Position numbers and translations under genes: made by a program
Shown: positions 24,717 through 33,164 of the stretch, one piece after another
Layout of the letters: each line of letters starts with the position of its first letter
Position numbering within the stretch: position 1 is the stretch's first letter
The notes under the pieces: generated by a model
What the model was told of the DNA's origin: nothing
What the model saw: the letters and a program-made list of their open reading frames with translations, nothing else
Databases searched by the model: none
NCBI GenBank assembly: GCA_026954325.1
Contig: JAIXKK010000143.1
Coordinates: 1-41,548, forward strand
From: Bryobacterales bacterium
GTDB taxonomy: Bacteria > Acidobacteriota > Terriglobia > Bryobacterales > Bryobacteraceae
DNA length: 41,548 nucleotides
Reading direction: 5' to 3'

Positions 24717-27700
24717 TCAGTGGCCGGCGGCCTCGGTCCGCCGGTAGGCGAGGCAGAATGCCGGAGGGATAAGAAAAATGGTGAATACGACGGACACGGT
24801 CAGACCGCCGATCAGTGCTCGCGCCAGCGGCGCGTACGATTCGCTGCCCTCTCCCAATTTCAAAGCCATGGGCAGCAATCCGATGATCGTGGCCAGCGAT
24901 GTCATCAGGATCGGCCGCAAACGTACACGGCAGGATTCCACAACGGCATCTCTGACGCTTCTGCCTTCAACTCTGAGGTGATGGGCGAATTCGACGATCA
25001 GGATGCTGTTCGACATGGCGATGCCGGCGAGCATGACCACACCCATCAGCGACATGACATTCAAGGTTGTGTTGGTGAGAACGAGGATCGCCAGAACGCC
25101 GGAGATGCCTGGGGGAAGGGCCAGAAGAATAATGAACGGATCGGTAAAGGACCGGAATTGAGCCACCAGGATGAGATAGAGCAGGACAACGGACAGGATA
25201 AGACCGAACGCGAAGCTCTGGAACGATGCGTTCATCGCCTCCGCGCTGCCGCGGACGGCCACATTCACGGTTGAAGGGATCTCCAGACCGTTGATCACGT
25301 GCTGTACGTAATCCGCCGCGGCGCCCAGGTTTTCCGAAGCGGGCCGGGCGTAGATGTCGAGTTTGCGGCGGATCTGGTAGTGGTCGACTTCGGTTGGGGC
25401 CTGAATGCGCTCGATGTTGGCGATCATGTCGAGGCGTGTCGGCGCGTTGACGCCGCCCGCATGGAGAGGAATGGCCTTCAAGTCCTGAAAGGAACGGATC
25501 TGGGTTTCGGGATACTGCACGGTCAGGAAGTAGTTATTGCCGTTACGCGGATCGATCCAAAGATTGGGGGCGATCATCTGGTTCGAAGTGAGAGACGTAA
25601 TGACGTTCGTCAGCGCCTCCTTTTCGCTCAAGCCGAGCTTGGCGGCGTGCAGCCTGTTGACGTCGACACGAAGCGAAGGGTAATCAAGATCCTGTGGTAT
25701 GAACACGTCGGCGATGTCCGGCGATAAGCGGAGCTTCGCGGCGATTTCCTGCGCGACCTTATTGTCCGCTTCGAGATTTGCTCCCACGACCTGGACATCG
25801 ATGGGGGCCGGGGCGCCCATGCTGACAACCGCCTCCACCAGACTGCCGGTGGAGAAGAACGTTGTGATCTCGGGCATCTCCCGGGAAAGGCGAGTCTTGA
25901 TGCGGCGAATGTATTCATAGCTGCCGATGCGATGCTCAGGCTTCAGGCCCACCTGCACGAAACCCGTGTGCATGGCGGCGTTTGACGTATAAACCGCCGA
26001 GAAGCCGTTATCGACCCCGATGTTGTCGATGACAATATCAAGGTCTTCGGGCTGGATGATGTCTTTCACCAAGGCCTCGAGTTGCGCAACCTTGGCCTCC
26101 GTGACGGCGAGCCGCGTTCCCGACGGCGCCTTGAAAGTGATTACGAACTGCCCGGCATCCGTCTGGGGGAAATAAGCGAACCCAAGCTGGTTATAGAGAA
26201 GGAGACTGGCGGCGAAGCCGATGGAGAAGAGCAGCAGAACGGTTACCGGAATATTCAGAGTTCGCTGAACCAGGGTTTCGTACCCTTCCAGCATGCGGTG
26301 AAATGCCGCGTTAAAGCCGCGGTTGAAGCGCTCCCCCCATCCGGCGGATCCCTTGAGCGTCCGTGCTTCGCCGGCTTCGGCCTCGCCCAGGTGCTCCGGA
26401 TTGTCGAGGCGCAGGAAGCGCGCGCAGAACAGCGGCACCACCGTCATCGCGACGAAGTACGAAGCGAAGAGGGAAACCACCACGGCGAGGCCCATCGCGG
26501 AGAAGAGGAACTTGCTCACGCCCGCCAGCAGCGTCACCGGGAAGAATACGACGGCGGTGGTGAGCGTCGAGGCAAGAACCGGGAGGGCGACTTCCTTTCC
26601 GCCGCTCTCGGCGGCGACGCGCGGCGGTTCGCCGATCTCCAAATGACGATAGATGTTTTCGAGCACGACCACGGAGTTGTCGATGAGACGGGACAGGGCG
26701 AGGGCGAGTCCCCCGAGAATCATGCTGTTGATGGAGGAGCCGCCGAGTTGGAGAACAAAAAAGGTAGCGCAGACAGAGAGCGGAATCGAGAAAAACACGG
26801 CGACGGTGGCTCGCAGGCTTCCGAGGAACATCAGGATCATCAGACAGGTGAGCAACAGGCCGATCCCGCCTTCGTGGAGCAGCGTTTCGATGGCCGTGCG
26901 GACGAAACGGGATTGGTCGAACACGACATCGGTCTTCATTGCCGAAGGGACGTCGACCAGATGTGTCAACGTCTTGCGGATTCCGTCGACGACGGCGATG
27001 GTGTTCGAATCGCCCCCCTGTTTCATTACAGGCAAGTAGACGGAGCGCTGGCCGTTTACATGCACGACGTTGTACTGGAGGGCGTGCGCATCCTTTAGTT
27101 CTCCGACGTCGGACATCAGGACCGGGTTCGTTCCGCTCATCTTGATGGGATAGCGGCCCGCATTATTGAGATTGAATTGCGCGTTCGAGTAGATGTTGTA
27201 ATCCAGGTTTCCGATCTGGACATCGCCGGCGGGAAGAATTACATTCGCCTGGCTCAGACTGCGCACCACGTCCATGGGGCTGATTTGCCTCGCCTCGAGT
27301 TTGTGAGGGTCCACGTAAAACTGAATCTGCCGCCATGGCCCGCCGAAGGGCTGCGGGATGGAGGCTCCGGATACGCTCGCCAACTGGTTGCGCACGAAGT
27401 TCTGGGCGATATCCTTCAGTTTGCCGTCGGTCATCCCTTCGCCTTTGATGGCGACGAGACAGACAGGAAGGCTCGATGCGTCGGACTTCAAGACCACCGG
27501 CGGCAGCGTTCCCGGGGGGAGGTCCTTCATGTCCGACACGGCAAGATTCGCGATCGTGGCCGCATCGATATCCGCGTTTGTATTCGGCTGGAAATAAATG
27601 CGAATGATGCTGACGCCATTGAGCGACCGCGACTCGATATGGTCGATGCCGTTGGCAAACGTGAAAAAGCGCTCCAGGTGATAGGTGATGTTGCCCTCGA

Positions 27701-27869
27701 TTTGCTCGGGGGGCATCCCGGAGTAGAATGTCGCGACGACGACGACGGGGATGTTCATGGCGGGGAACATATCCACGGGCATCCGCGCCACGGCGACGCC
27801 GCCGAGAATGGCGATGATCAGGCAGGCGACAATGATGAGGTAAGGCGTATTGATGGCGAATCGGGACAT
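24717..27869 (-). CDS. RND efflux transporter permease (AcrB-type)
   Basis: 1050 aa, the usual RND length, with an AcrB-like start (MSRFAINTPYLIIVACLI), two large periplasmic loops and 12 predicted TM helices. The ion-relay positions differ from AcrB: the TM4 pair reads IDN (Asp-Asn instead of Asp-Asp) and TM10 reads IAMSNSILIVEF with Ser where AcrB has the relay Lys. It is the proton-driven inner-membrane pump of a tripartite system. It follows its adaptor by 14 bp with an AAGGAG site and is the last gene of the operon. Substrate is not evident. Confidence 0.96.
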   Translation of the reverse strand: MSRFAINTPYLIIVACLIIAILGGVAVARMPVDMFPAMNIPVVVVATFYSGMPPEQIEGNITYHLERFFTFANGIDHIESRSLNGVSIIRIYFQPNTNADIDAATIANLAVSDMKDLPPGTLPPVVLKSDASSLPVCLVAIKGEGMTDGKLKDIAQNFVRNQLASVSGASIPQPFGGPWRQIQFYVDPHKLEARQISPMDVVRSLSQANVILPAGDVQIGNLDYNIYSNAQFNLNNAGRYPIKMSGTNPVLMSDVGELKDAHALQYNVVHVNGQRSVYLPVMKQGGDSNTIAVVDGIRKTLTHLVDVPSAMKTDVVFDQSRFVRTAIETLLHEGGIGLLLTCLMILMFLGSLRATVAVFFSIPLSVCATFFVLQLGGSSINSMILGGLALALSRLIDNSVVVLENIYRHLEIGEPPRVAAESGGKEVALPVLASTLTTAVVFFPVTLLAGVSKFLFSAMGLAVVVSLFASYFVAMTVVPLFCARFLRLDNPEHLGEAEAGEARTLKGSAGWGERFNRGFNAAFHRMLEGYETLVQRTLNIPVTVLLLFSIGFAASLLLYNQLGFAYFPQTDAGQFVITFKAPSGTRLAVTEAKVAQLEALVKDIIQPEDLDIVIDNIGVDNGFSAVYTSNAAMHTGFVQVGLKPEHRIGSYEYIRRIKTRLSREMPEITTFFSTGSLVEAVVSMGAPAPIDVQVVGANLEADNKVAQEIAAKLRLSPDIADVFIPQDLDYPSLRVDVNRLHAAKLGLSEKEALTNVITSLTSNQMIAPNLWIDPRNGNNYFLTVQYPETQIRSFQDLKAIPLHAGGVNAPTRLDMIANIERIQAPTEVDHYQIRRKLDIYARPASENLGAAADYVQHVINGLEIPSTVNVAVRGSAEAMNASFQSFAFGLILSVVLLYLILVAQFRSFTDPFIILLALPPGISGVLAILVLTNTTLNVMSLMGVVMLAGIAMSNSILIVEFAHHLRVEGRSVRDAVVESCRVRLRPILMTSLATIIGLLPMALKLGEGSESYAPLARALIGGLTVSVVFTIFLIPPAFCLAYRRTEAAGH

Positions 27870-27883
27870 CGGCGCTCCTTGGT

Positions 27884-29149
27884 CTAGGGCACGGAATCGC
27901 TGGCGAGAGCGATGATCTTCGGCAGGACTTTCAGGCCTTGTTTCAGCCCCGAACGAGGCCCGACGACAACGTCGTCGCCTTCTTTGAGGCCGCCGGAACG
28001 GATCTCGACGCGCCGCGCCTCCTCGATTCCCAGACTCACGGGAATCACTTCGATGGCGCCTGCGGCCCCCACCGTGAAAACGCGCGTGGAAGCCCCGGAG
28101 CCGTCAACGGCTTCGGACGGCACCGAAAGAACGCGGTTGCGCTTCTCCGTAATTAAGTCGACTTCTGCGTACATTCCCGGAATGAGTACGAGTGTCGGAT
28201 TGGGAACGTCCACTTCCGTTTGCATCGTTCTTGTCGCCTTGTCCACCTTGCCGGCAAAGCGGGCGACACGCCCTGGAAAGGTCCGGTTCAAAGCCGAAAC
28301 GCGCACGTCCACCGGCTTGCCGGGACGAATCAGGGGAACCGCGGATTCGGGAACCGGCAACGCAAGCCGGAGAAGACTGTTCTGCGAAAGGCGGACTACT
28401 GGCATGGCCTGGGTTTGCGAAGCCGTGCCCGCTTGTATCAGAGATCCCGTGTTCGCATAGCGTCTGGTGACGACGCCGGCGAAGGGCGCTGATATCACCG
28501 CGTACTGGAAGAGGGTCTTCAGCCGCGCCTGCTCCGCTTCAGCGACGTGGATACGCTGTTGGTTTGCCGAAATACGGGATTTCGCGGCGGAAACCTGGGC
28601 CTCGGCCACCAGGTCCCGCGAGTGCGCCTCGTCCACTTCCTGCTGCGGCACCAATCCCGGCTCTCCTTTCGATACATCGAGAATCCGTGTATAAGACAGG
28701 TGCGCCATGTTGTGGGCGGATGCCGCGCGTTGCAGCTCATCCCGGGCCGCCCCCAACTCAGCATTCGCCTCTTGAATTGCCGCCGCCGCGCGGGTCAGGT
28801 CGTCCTGCATCTCCGGCATTTCGAGAACCGCCAGCACCTGCCCTTCGCGCACGCGGTCGCCGATGTCCACGTTGATCCGCCGGATATACCCGGACACCTT
28901 GGCCATGACGTCCACTTCCTGAAACGGCTCGAATTCGGCGGTCAAGGGCACCGAGGTGGAAAGATCGGCGAGAGAAGCCTTCGCAACCGCGACTGTGGGC
29001 GGTTCGGGCGGTTGATTCGACGAACGCGGCATTTGAGCGCCGCCGCGGGAACACGCGGCGAGCCCGAATATCGAGAAGCCAATTGCCAGGGCAGCCGCGA
29101 AGCGCCTCTGCCCGTTCGCTATTTCGCGATTGCGCTGCTGGTGAATCAT
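27884..29149 (-). CDS. RND efflux periplasmic adaptor lipoprotein
   Basis: 421 aa. Lipoprotein signal with the lipobox LAAC (C33), then the membrane-fusion layout: VDVMAKVSGYIRRINVDIGDRVREGQ half-lipoyl strand motif, a coiled-coil hairpin (about 110-220), the second lipoyl strand and a beta-barrel region. It bridges pump and TolC. Its start overlaps the TolC stop (ATGA, 29149-29146), so the operon order is DUF190, TolC, adaptor, pump. Confidence 0.95.
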   Translation of the reverse strand: MIHQQRNREIANGQRRFAAALAIGFSIFGLAACSRGGAQMPRSSNQPPEPPTVAVAKASLADLSTSVPLTAEFEPFQEVDVMAKVSGYIRRINVDIGDRVREGQVLAVLEMPEMQDDLTRAAAAIQEANAELGAARDELQRAASAHNMAHLSYTRILDVSKGEPGLVPQQEVDEAHSRDLVAEAQVSAAKSRISANQQRIHVAEAEQARLKTLFQYAVISAPFAGVVTRRYANTGSLIQAGTASQTQAMPVVRLSQNSLLRLALPVPESAVPLIRPGKPVDVRVSALNRTFPGRVARFAGKVDKATRTMQTEVDVPNPTLVLIPGMYAEVDLITEKRNRVLSVPSEAVDGSGASTRVFTVGAAGAIEVIPVSLGIEEARRVEIRSGGLKEGDDVVVGPRSGLKQGLKVLPKIIALASDSVP

Positions 29150-30438
29150 CGCAAAGCCCCCATCGTGTAATCGAGCGCCGCGCGCCGGATGAGATAGTCG
29201 TATTTGGCGGAAGCGGAGGCGATCTCCGCGGAAGTCTGGTTCACTTCGGCCTGATTGAGTTCGACGATGCTGCCAAGCGCGCTGTTGTAGCGAGCGCGCG
29301 CCAACCGGAGCGCCTCATTTGCCTCGGCGACCATGCGCGCGGTTACATCCAGCCGGCGGAATGCGTCCGTTGCTTCAAGCCAGGCGACGCGCACATCCCG
29401 CGCGATCGCCACGGAGAGGTCCTGGACATCCTTGGACGCGGCAGCGGCGCGCGACTCGGCCTCCTCGCGCCGAGCCTTGAACAGCCCTCCGTTCAAGACC
29501 GGAATGTTGAGGTTGACGCCCGCGGCGCTGTAGGTTTCCTGGATCCGTTGATCTCGTACCGGAGCCACCCCGGCGACAACCGCCGCGCTGACTGTCGGGT
29601 TTCTGAGGCGCTTCTCGGCCTCGGCGAAACGTCCGAGCGCGTCCCGGTTCAACTGTAGCGCGAGGAGATCCGGCCTGCCCTTCAAAGCATCCGCGATGAG
29701 AGCGTCCGCCTCGGGATTCAGGGGTGGCGGCAGCGGCTCATCGAGCAGTGAAAATGGCTGGTCCCGATCGTATCCCATGGAGGCGGAAAGGCGTGCATGG
29801 CTCGCTTTGGCGTCGTTCTCGGCGCGGAGCAGGTCGAGTTCAGCCTGGGAGACATTGACTTCCGCGAATCTCTCGTCAACCGACGATCGAAGGGCGCTTT
29901 TTGCAAGCGCGCTCACCTGTCGCTGAGTCACACGGCGCAGGTTGAGCGTGGCCTGGGCCACCTTGAGGACGGCTTCCGCTCCGATGGCCGCGTAATAGGC
30001 CTGTTTGACTTCAAGCAGAACTTGGGCGCGGATGTTGATCACGTTCTGGTTTTGGGATGCATTGCGCAGTCTCGCGGTCTGCTCGAGACTCGAGGTGCGG
30101 CCGAAATCCGTCAGCAATTGATTTGCGGTGATGCCCGTGGCCCCGCGGCTGTAAAGACTGGACGTGGTGACGAAACCGGAGGAGAGGGTTGCGTTGTGCT
30201 GCGAACCCACTGCGGTGACGTTTGCGGAAAGTGCGGGGTAGTAGGCTGCCCGGACCTGATTGACCACCGCCCTGCCCGCCTCCGCGGAAAAGGCGGCGGA
30301 GGCGATTCGAGGATGATTCCGTAGCGCGATCTGCTGGGCTTGGGCGAGAGATATTACAGCCGGAGTCTGCGCCCAGACCGCAGCCGCGAACGTGACGCCC
30401 GCGTAAAATGCGCAGGCAACTGGCCCTCCACGCCTCAT
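29146..30438 (-). CDS. TolC-family outer-membrane efflux protein
   Basis: 430 aa. Signal peptide (MRRGGPVACAFYAGVTFAAAVWA), then two repeats of long helices with the TolC pattern ISLAQAQQIALRNHPRI and DALLALQ-type helices, ending GALR. It forms the outer-membrane channel of the RND system. Overlaps the DUF190 gene by ATGA (30438-30435) and the adaptor by ATGA. Confidence 0.94.
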   Translation of the reverse strand: MRRGGPVACAFYAGVTFAAAVWAQTPAVISLAQAQQIALRNHPRIASAAFSAEAGRAVVNQVRAAYYPALSANVTAVGSQHNATLSSGFVTTSSLYSRGATGITANQLLTDFGRTSSLEQTARLRNASQNQNVINIRAQVLLEVKQAYYAAIGAEAVLKVAQATLNLRRVTQRQVSALAKSALRSSVDERFAEVNVSQAELDLLRAENDAKASHARLSASMGYDRDQPFSLLDEPLPPPLNPEADALIADALKGRPDLLALQLNRDALGRFAEAEKRLRNPTVSAAVVAGVAPVRDQRIQETYSAAGVNLNIPVLNGGLFKARREEAESRAAAASKDVQDLSVAIARDVRVAWLEATDAFRRLDVTARMVAEANEALRLARARYNSALGSIVELNQAEVNQTSAEIASASAKYDYLIRRAALDYTMGALR

Positions 30439-30782
30439 CGTGCCCTTCCGACGGCCGCCTTGAGGATGACGGTGTCGTGGGCTTCGATCAATCCGTCCGT
30501 GAGCAGTTCCATGAGGGATGGGATGAGCCGCTCGACATTCTCCGCCACGTCGACAAATTCGATGCGCAATGGCATGTGTAGCGCGGTATCCGCTCCTCCC
30601 TCCTGGGAATGAATGCGGTGGTGATAGCCGAAACCCGCTTCCGGCCGCAGCAGCGTGGCTCCGGCGACGCCCTCCCGAAGAAGGAGCGCGAGGATTTCAC
30701 GGCTCAGATAATCGTTCTGGGAACTTGTGTCCTCGTTGAGGTGAATGGTGACCTTCTTAGCCGGGCCAGGTGCCAGCAGCAT
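30435..30782 (-). CDS. DUF190 family PII-like protein
   Basis: 115 aa. The ATG at 30782 has GGAG seven bases upstream. The motifs KKVTIHLNEDTS, YLSREILALLLREGVAGATLLR and AGFGYHH are the DUF190 signature, a PII-like ferredoxin fold that makes trimers and senses small ligands in the cytoplasm. It is the first gene of the RND operon, coupled to TolC by ATGA. Relatives are often found beside CrcB fluoride exporters, and other PII-like groups sit beside metal RND pumps. Here it may sense the pump substrate or the cell's energy state (inference). Confidence 0.92.
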   Translation of the reverse strand: MLLAPGPAKKVTIHLNEDTSSQNDYLSREILALLLREGVAGATLLRPEAGFGYHHRIHSQEGGADTALHMPLRIEFVDVAENVERLIPSLMELLTDGLIEAHDTVILKAAVGRAR

Positions 30783-30796
30783 CAATCTTCTCCATT

Positions 30797-30818
30797 GCGC
30801 GCGGCGGACCCCGCGCGC
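30797..30818 (-). repeat. strong GC hairpin in the leader of the RND operon
   Basis: GCGCGCGG (30797-30804) and CCGCGCGC (30811-30818) are perfect complements around a 6-bp loop. On the minus-strand transcript the hairpin lies just upstream of the GGAG ribosome binding site of the DUF190 gene. It may stabilise the leader or set translation efficiency. No T-run follows on either side, so I do not call a terminator. Confidence 0.5.
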
Positions 30819-30866
30819 CTATTCAGTTTTGTAACACCGGCGCGGGACTTTTGCGCCTGATGATTT

Positions 30867-30907
30867 CCTGATTCTTCCCTGACCGGTTACGTCAGAGAAG
30901 CGTCAGG
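30867..30907. promoter_or_regulatory. candidate response-regulator operator between the RND operon and the two-component genes
   Basis: The left arm 30867-30883 and right arm 30891-30907 are inverted copies matching at 14 of 17 positions around a 7-bp centre. Each arm contains a direct repeat spaced exactly 11 bp: CTGA at 30868 and 30879, GTCAG at 30891 and 30902. OmpR-family regulators bind direct repeats one helical turn apart, so two dimers could bind here and control both directions. Confidence 0.65.
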
Positions 30908-30917
30908 AGTTTGACTG

Positions 30918-30947
30918 TTGCCATGGGCGCCGTTCCGGCCTTATAAA
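30918..30947 (+). promoter_or_regulatory. possible promoter for the two-component genes
   Basis: TTGCCA (30918-30923) and TATAAA (30942-30947) are 18 bp apart, just right of the candidate operator. The implied start would be almost at the GTG (30955), leaving no leader, so the true start may be elsewhere. Confidence 0.3.
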
Positions 30948-30954
30948 AGGAATC

Positions 30955-31644
30955 GTGCACATTCTCGTCGTGGAAGACGAGTTGAAGATGGCCAAAGCCC
31001 TCCGCGAGGGTTTGGAGGCGGACGACTACTCCGTGCAAGTGGCCCATACCGGCGAGGAAGGCTTCTATCTGATTCAGGCCGAGCCCTTCGATCTGGTAAT
31101 TCTGGACGTGATGTTGCCGGGGCACGACGGATTTGAGATCCTCAGCACCCTTCGCAAGAGGGGCATTCGGACACCCGTGCTCCTGCTGACCTCGCGGGAT
31201 GCGATTGAAGACCGGGTCCGCGGGCTCGACACGGGCGCCGATGATTATCTGGTGAAGCCGTTTGCTTTCCCGGAACTTCTGGCGCGCCTGCGGGTCCTGC
31301 TCCGGAGAGGCAAACAACCCGATGATGGAGAGCGGCTCAGGCTGGCGGATCTGGAAATGGATGCGGCGCAGCGGTGGGTGATGCGCGGCGGCCAACCGGT
31401 TGAGCTAACGCCGCGCGAGTTCGATCTGCTCCGGTATCTCTTCGTCAACCAGGGACGCGTGGTTTCCCGGGAAATGCTGGCCCGCGATATCTGGAAGGAA
31501 ACGGCCCGCCAGACCCCGCTCGACAATGTGATTGACGCCCAGGTGGCCCGCCTCCGCCGCAAACTGGATGGTCAGTTCGACCGGAAACTGCTCCACACCG
31601 TGCGCGGCGTGGGTTTCGTCTTGAGAGAGCAGGATGAATCCTGA
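30955..31644 (+). CDS. OmpR-family response regulator (CusR/CopR-like)
   Basis: 229 aa, GTG start behind AAAGG. Receiver domain with E7, D8, the phosphorylated D51 (LVILDVMLPG) and the DDYLVKPF lysine, then a winged-helix DNA-binding domain (about 125-225) ending HTVRGVGFVLRE. Overall it is like metal-responsive CusR/CopR regulators. Its gene overlaps the sensor kinase start (TGATG), and the operon is divergent from the RND pump genes that it probably controls. Confidence 0.95.
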   Translation: MHILVVEDELKMAKALREGLEADDYSVQVAHTGEEGFYLIQAEPFDLVILDVMLPGHDGFEILSTLRKRGIRTPVLLLTSRDAIEDRVRGLDTGADDYLVKPFAFPELLARLRVLLRRGKQPDDGERLRLADLEMDAAQRWVMRGGQPVELTPREFDLLRYLFVNQGRVVSREMLARDIWKETARQTPLDNVIDAQVARLRRKLDGQFDRKLLHTVRGVGFVLREQDES

Positions 31645-33080
31645 TGCGATTGCGGCCGCGCCATCTCCGGGCTCGCCTTACCCTCTGGTACGTATCCGTG
31701 CTGGCGGCGCTGTTGATTGTTGCCTGGGCAGGCAACTGCGCGCTTCTGTTTTTCCAGTTGCGGAACCAGATTGACAGTTTCTCCATTCAGGAGATTGAAA
31801 CCGTCGAAGGGCTTTTTTTCTTTGCGCCCGGCGGCCGGCTCGAGTTGCGTGAAGATTACCACAACCATCCCGAATCCAAGGAGGTGATCGACCGGTTCCT
31901 CGAAGTCCTGTCGCCCGATGGCGCCGTCCTGCTACGGAACGAAAGACTGCGCGGACAGAGCCTCGGAGCAAGGCCTTTCCGCGGAGAAGGCGTGGGAGGC
32001 TATTCCGAGCGTTCCGGCCGGTTGCCGGATGGAACGCGCATTCGCCTTGTGAGCAGGGTCCATTCGCTTGACGGACGTCCGCTCCTGATCCGGTTGGCGC
32101 ACAGCGAGGAACCACTATACGCGCAGTTGAGAGAATGGTTCGCGGCCTCTCTTGTCGTTTTGCCGCTGATGCTCGGAATCGCGGGCCTTGCCGGCTACGG
32201 TCTCGCCCGCCGCGCGCTGAGCCCCATCGAGGAAATGGCGCGGCGCGCACGGGAGATCACTCCGGACAGGCTGGATGCCCGGCTGCCAAACGAAAACAGC
32301 GAAGATGAACTGGGACAACTGGCGCGCGTCTTCAATCACACTCTGGCGCGTCTTGAAAAAGCTTTCGAACAACTGCGAAGATTTACTTCCGACGCATCCC
32401 ACGAATTGAGAACGCCACTGGCCATGATCCGCAGCGTGGGAGAAGTGGGGCTACAGAGAGACGGCACGCGGGAAGAATATCGCGACATTGTGGGAAGCAT
32501 GCTCGAGGAGGTCAACCGTCTCACGTCTTTGATCGACAGCCTGCTGACGATTTCCCGAGCGGATTCCGGGTACATCCATCTCCATCCGGCTGTTGTTCCC
32601 GTTATGGACCTGGCTCGCGAGGCTACGGGGCTGTTCGAGATCCTGATGGAGGAAAAATCGCAGCGCCTGGTTTTGGAAGGCGACGAACACGCGCGGGTGG
32701 AAGGCGATCGCCTCTTCATGCGGCAGGCGTTCGTCAATATAGTCCACAATGCCGTGAAGTATTCCCCTGTCGGAGAAACCATTCTGGTACGTGTCCGGAA
32801 TGGAGACAGCAGGGTCGTTGTGGAGATTCAGGATCACGGCCCGGGCATTCCTTTCGAAGATCAGACCCGGGTGTTCGACCGCTTCTATCGTGTCGACAAG
32901 GCGCGCTGGAGAGAATCCGGCGGAGCGGGCCTTGGCCTGTCGATCGCAAAATGGGCCGTGGAAGCTCACGGGGGTACTATCACCCTGAACTCCGAACCCA
33001 ACAAGGGTTGCCTGTTTCGTATTACCTTGCCCGCGGTTGGTCCGGCGGAGTTGCCGGGTGAGCAACCGGCCACCGGTTGA
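31644..33080 (+). CDS. sensor histidine kinase (CusS-like)
   Basis: 478 aa. TM1 (about 13-37), a periplasmic sensor of about 125 residues, TM2 (about 166-188), HAMP, then a HisKA domain with H253 (ASHELRTPLAMIRS), N box NIVHNAVKYSP and the G boxes DHGPGIP and GGAGLGLSIAKW. The heavy-metal sensor kinase family has this layout. The periplasmic domain has few metal-type Cys/His/Met residues, so the ligand need not be a metal. Confidence 0.95.
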   Translation: MRLRPRHLRARLTLWYVSVLAALLIVAWAGNCALLFFQLRNQIDSFSIQEIETVEGLFFFAPGGRLELREDYHNHPESKEVIDRFLEVLSPDGAVLLRNERLRGQSLGARPFRGEGVGGYSERSGRLPDGTRIRLVSRVHSLDGRPLLIRLAHSEEPLYAQLREWFAASLVVLPLMLGIAGLAGYGLARRALSPIEEMARRAREITPDRLDARLPNENSEDELGQLARVFNHTLARLEKAFEQLRRFTSDASHELRTPLAMIRSVGEVGLQRDGTREEYRDIVGSMLEEVNRLTSLIDSLLTISRADSGYIHLHPAVVPVMDLAREATGLFEILMEEKSQRLVLEGDEHARVEGDRLFMRQAFVNIVHNAVKYSPVGETILVRVRNGDSRVVVEIQDHGPGIPFEDQTRVFDRFYRVDKARWRESGGAGLGLSIAKWAVEAHGGTITLNSEPNKGCLFRITLPAVGPAELPGEQPATG

Positions 33081-33164
33081 CCGCGGTTCGGGGTCGCGGG
33101 CGGGGTCCGTATGTAGCTATCCGGTTGACCCGCGGTGGAGACCGTCAAAGGGGGCGATAGGGGC

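Noticed and set aside
26082..27098. 338-codon plus-strand open frame
   Set aside because: Antisense within the RND pump gene and made of charged low-complexity sequence.
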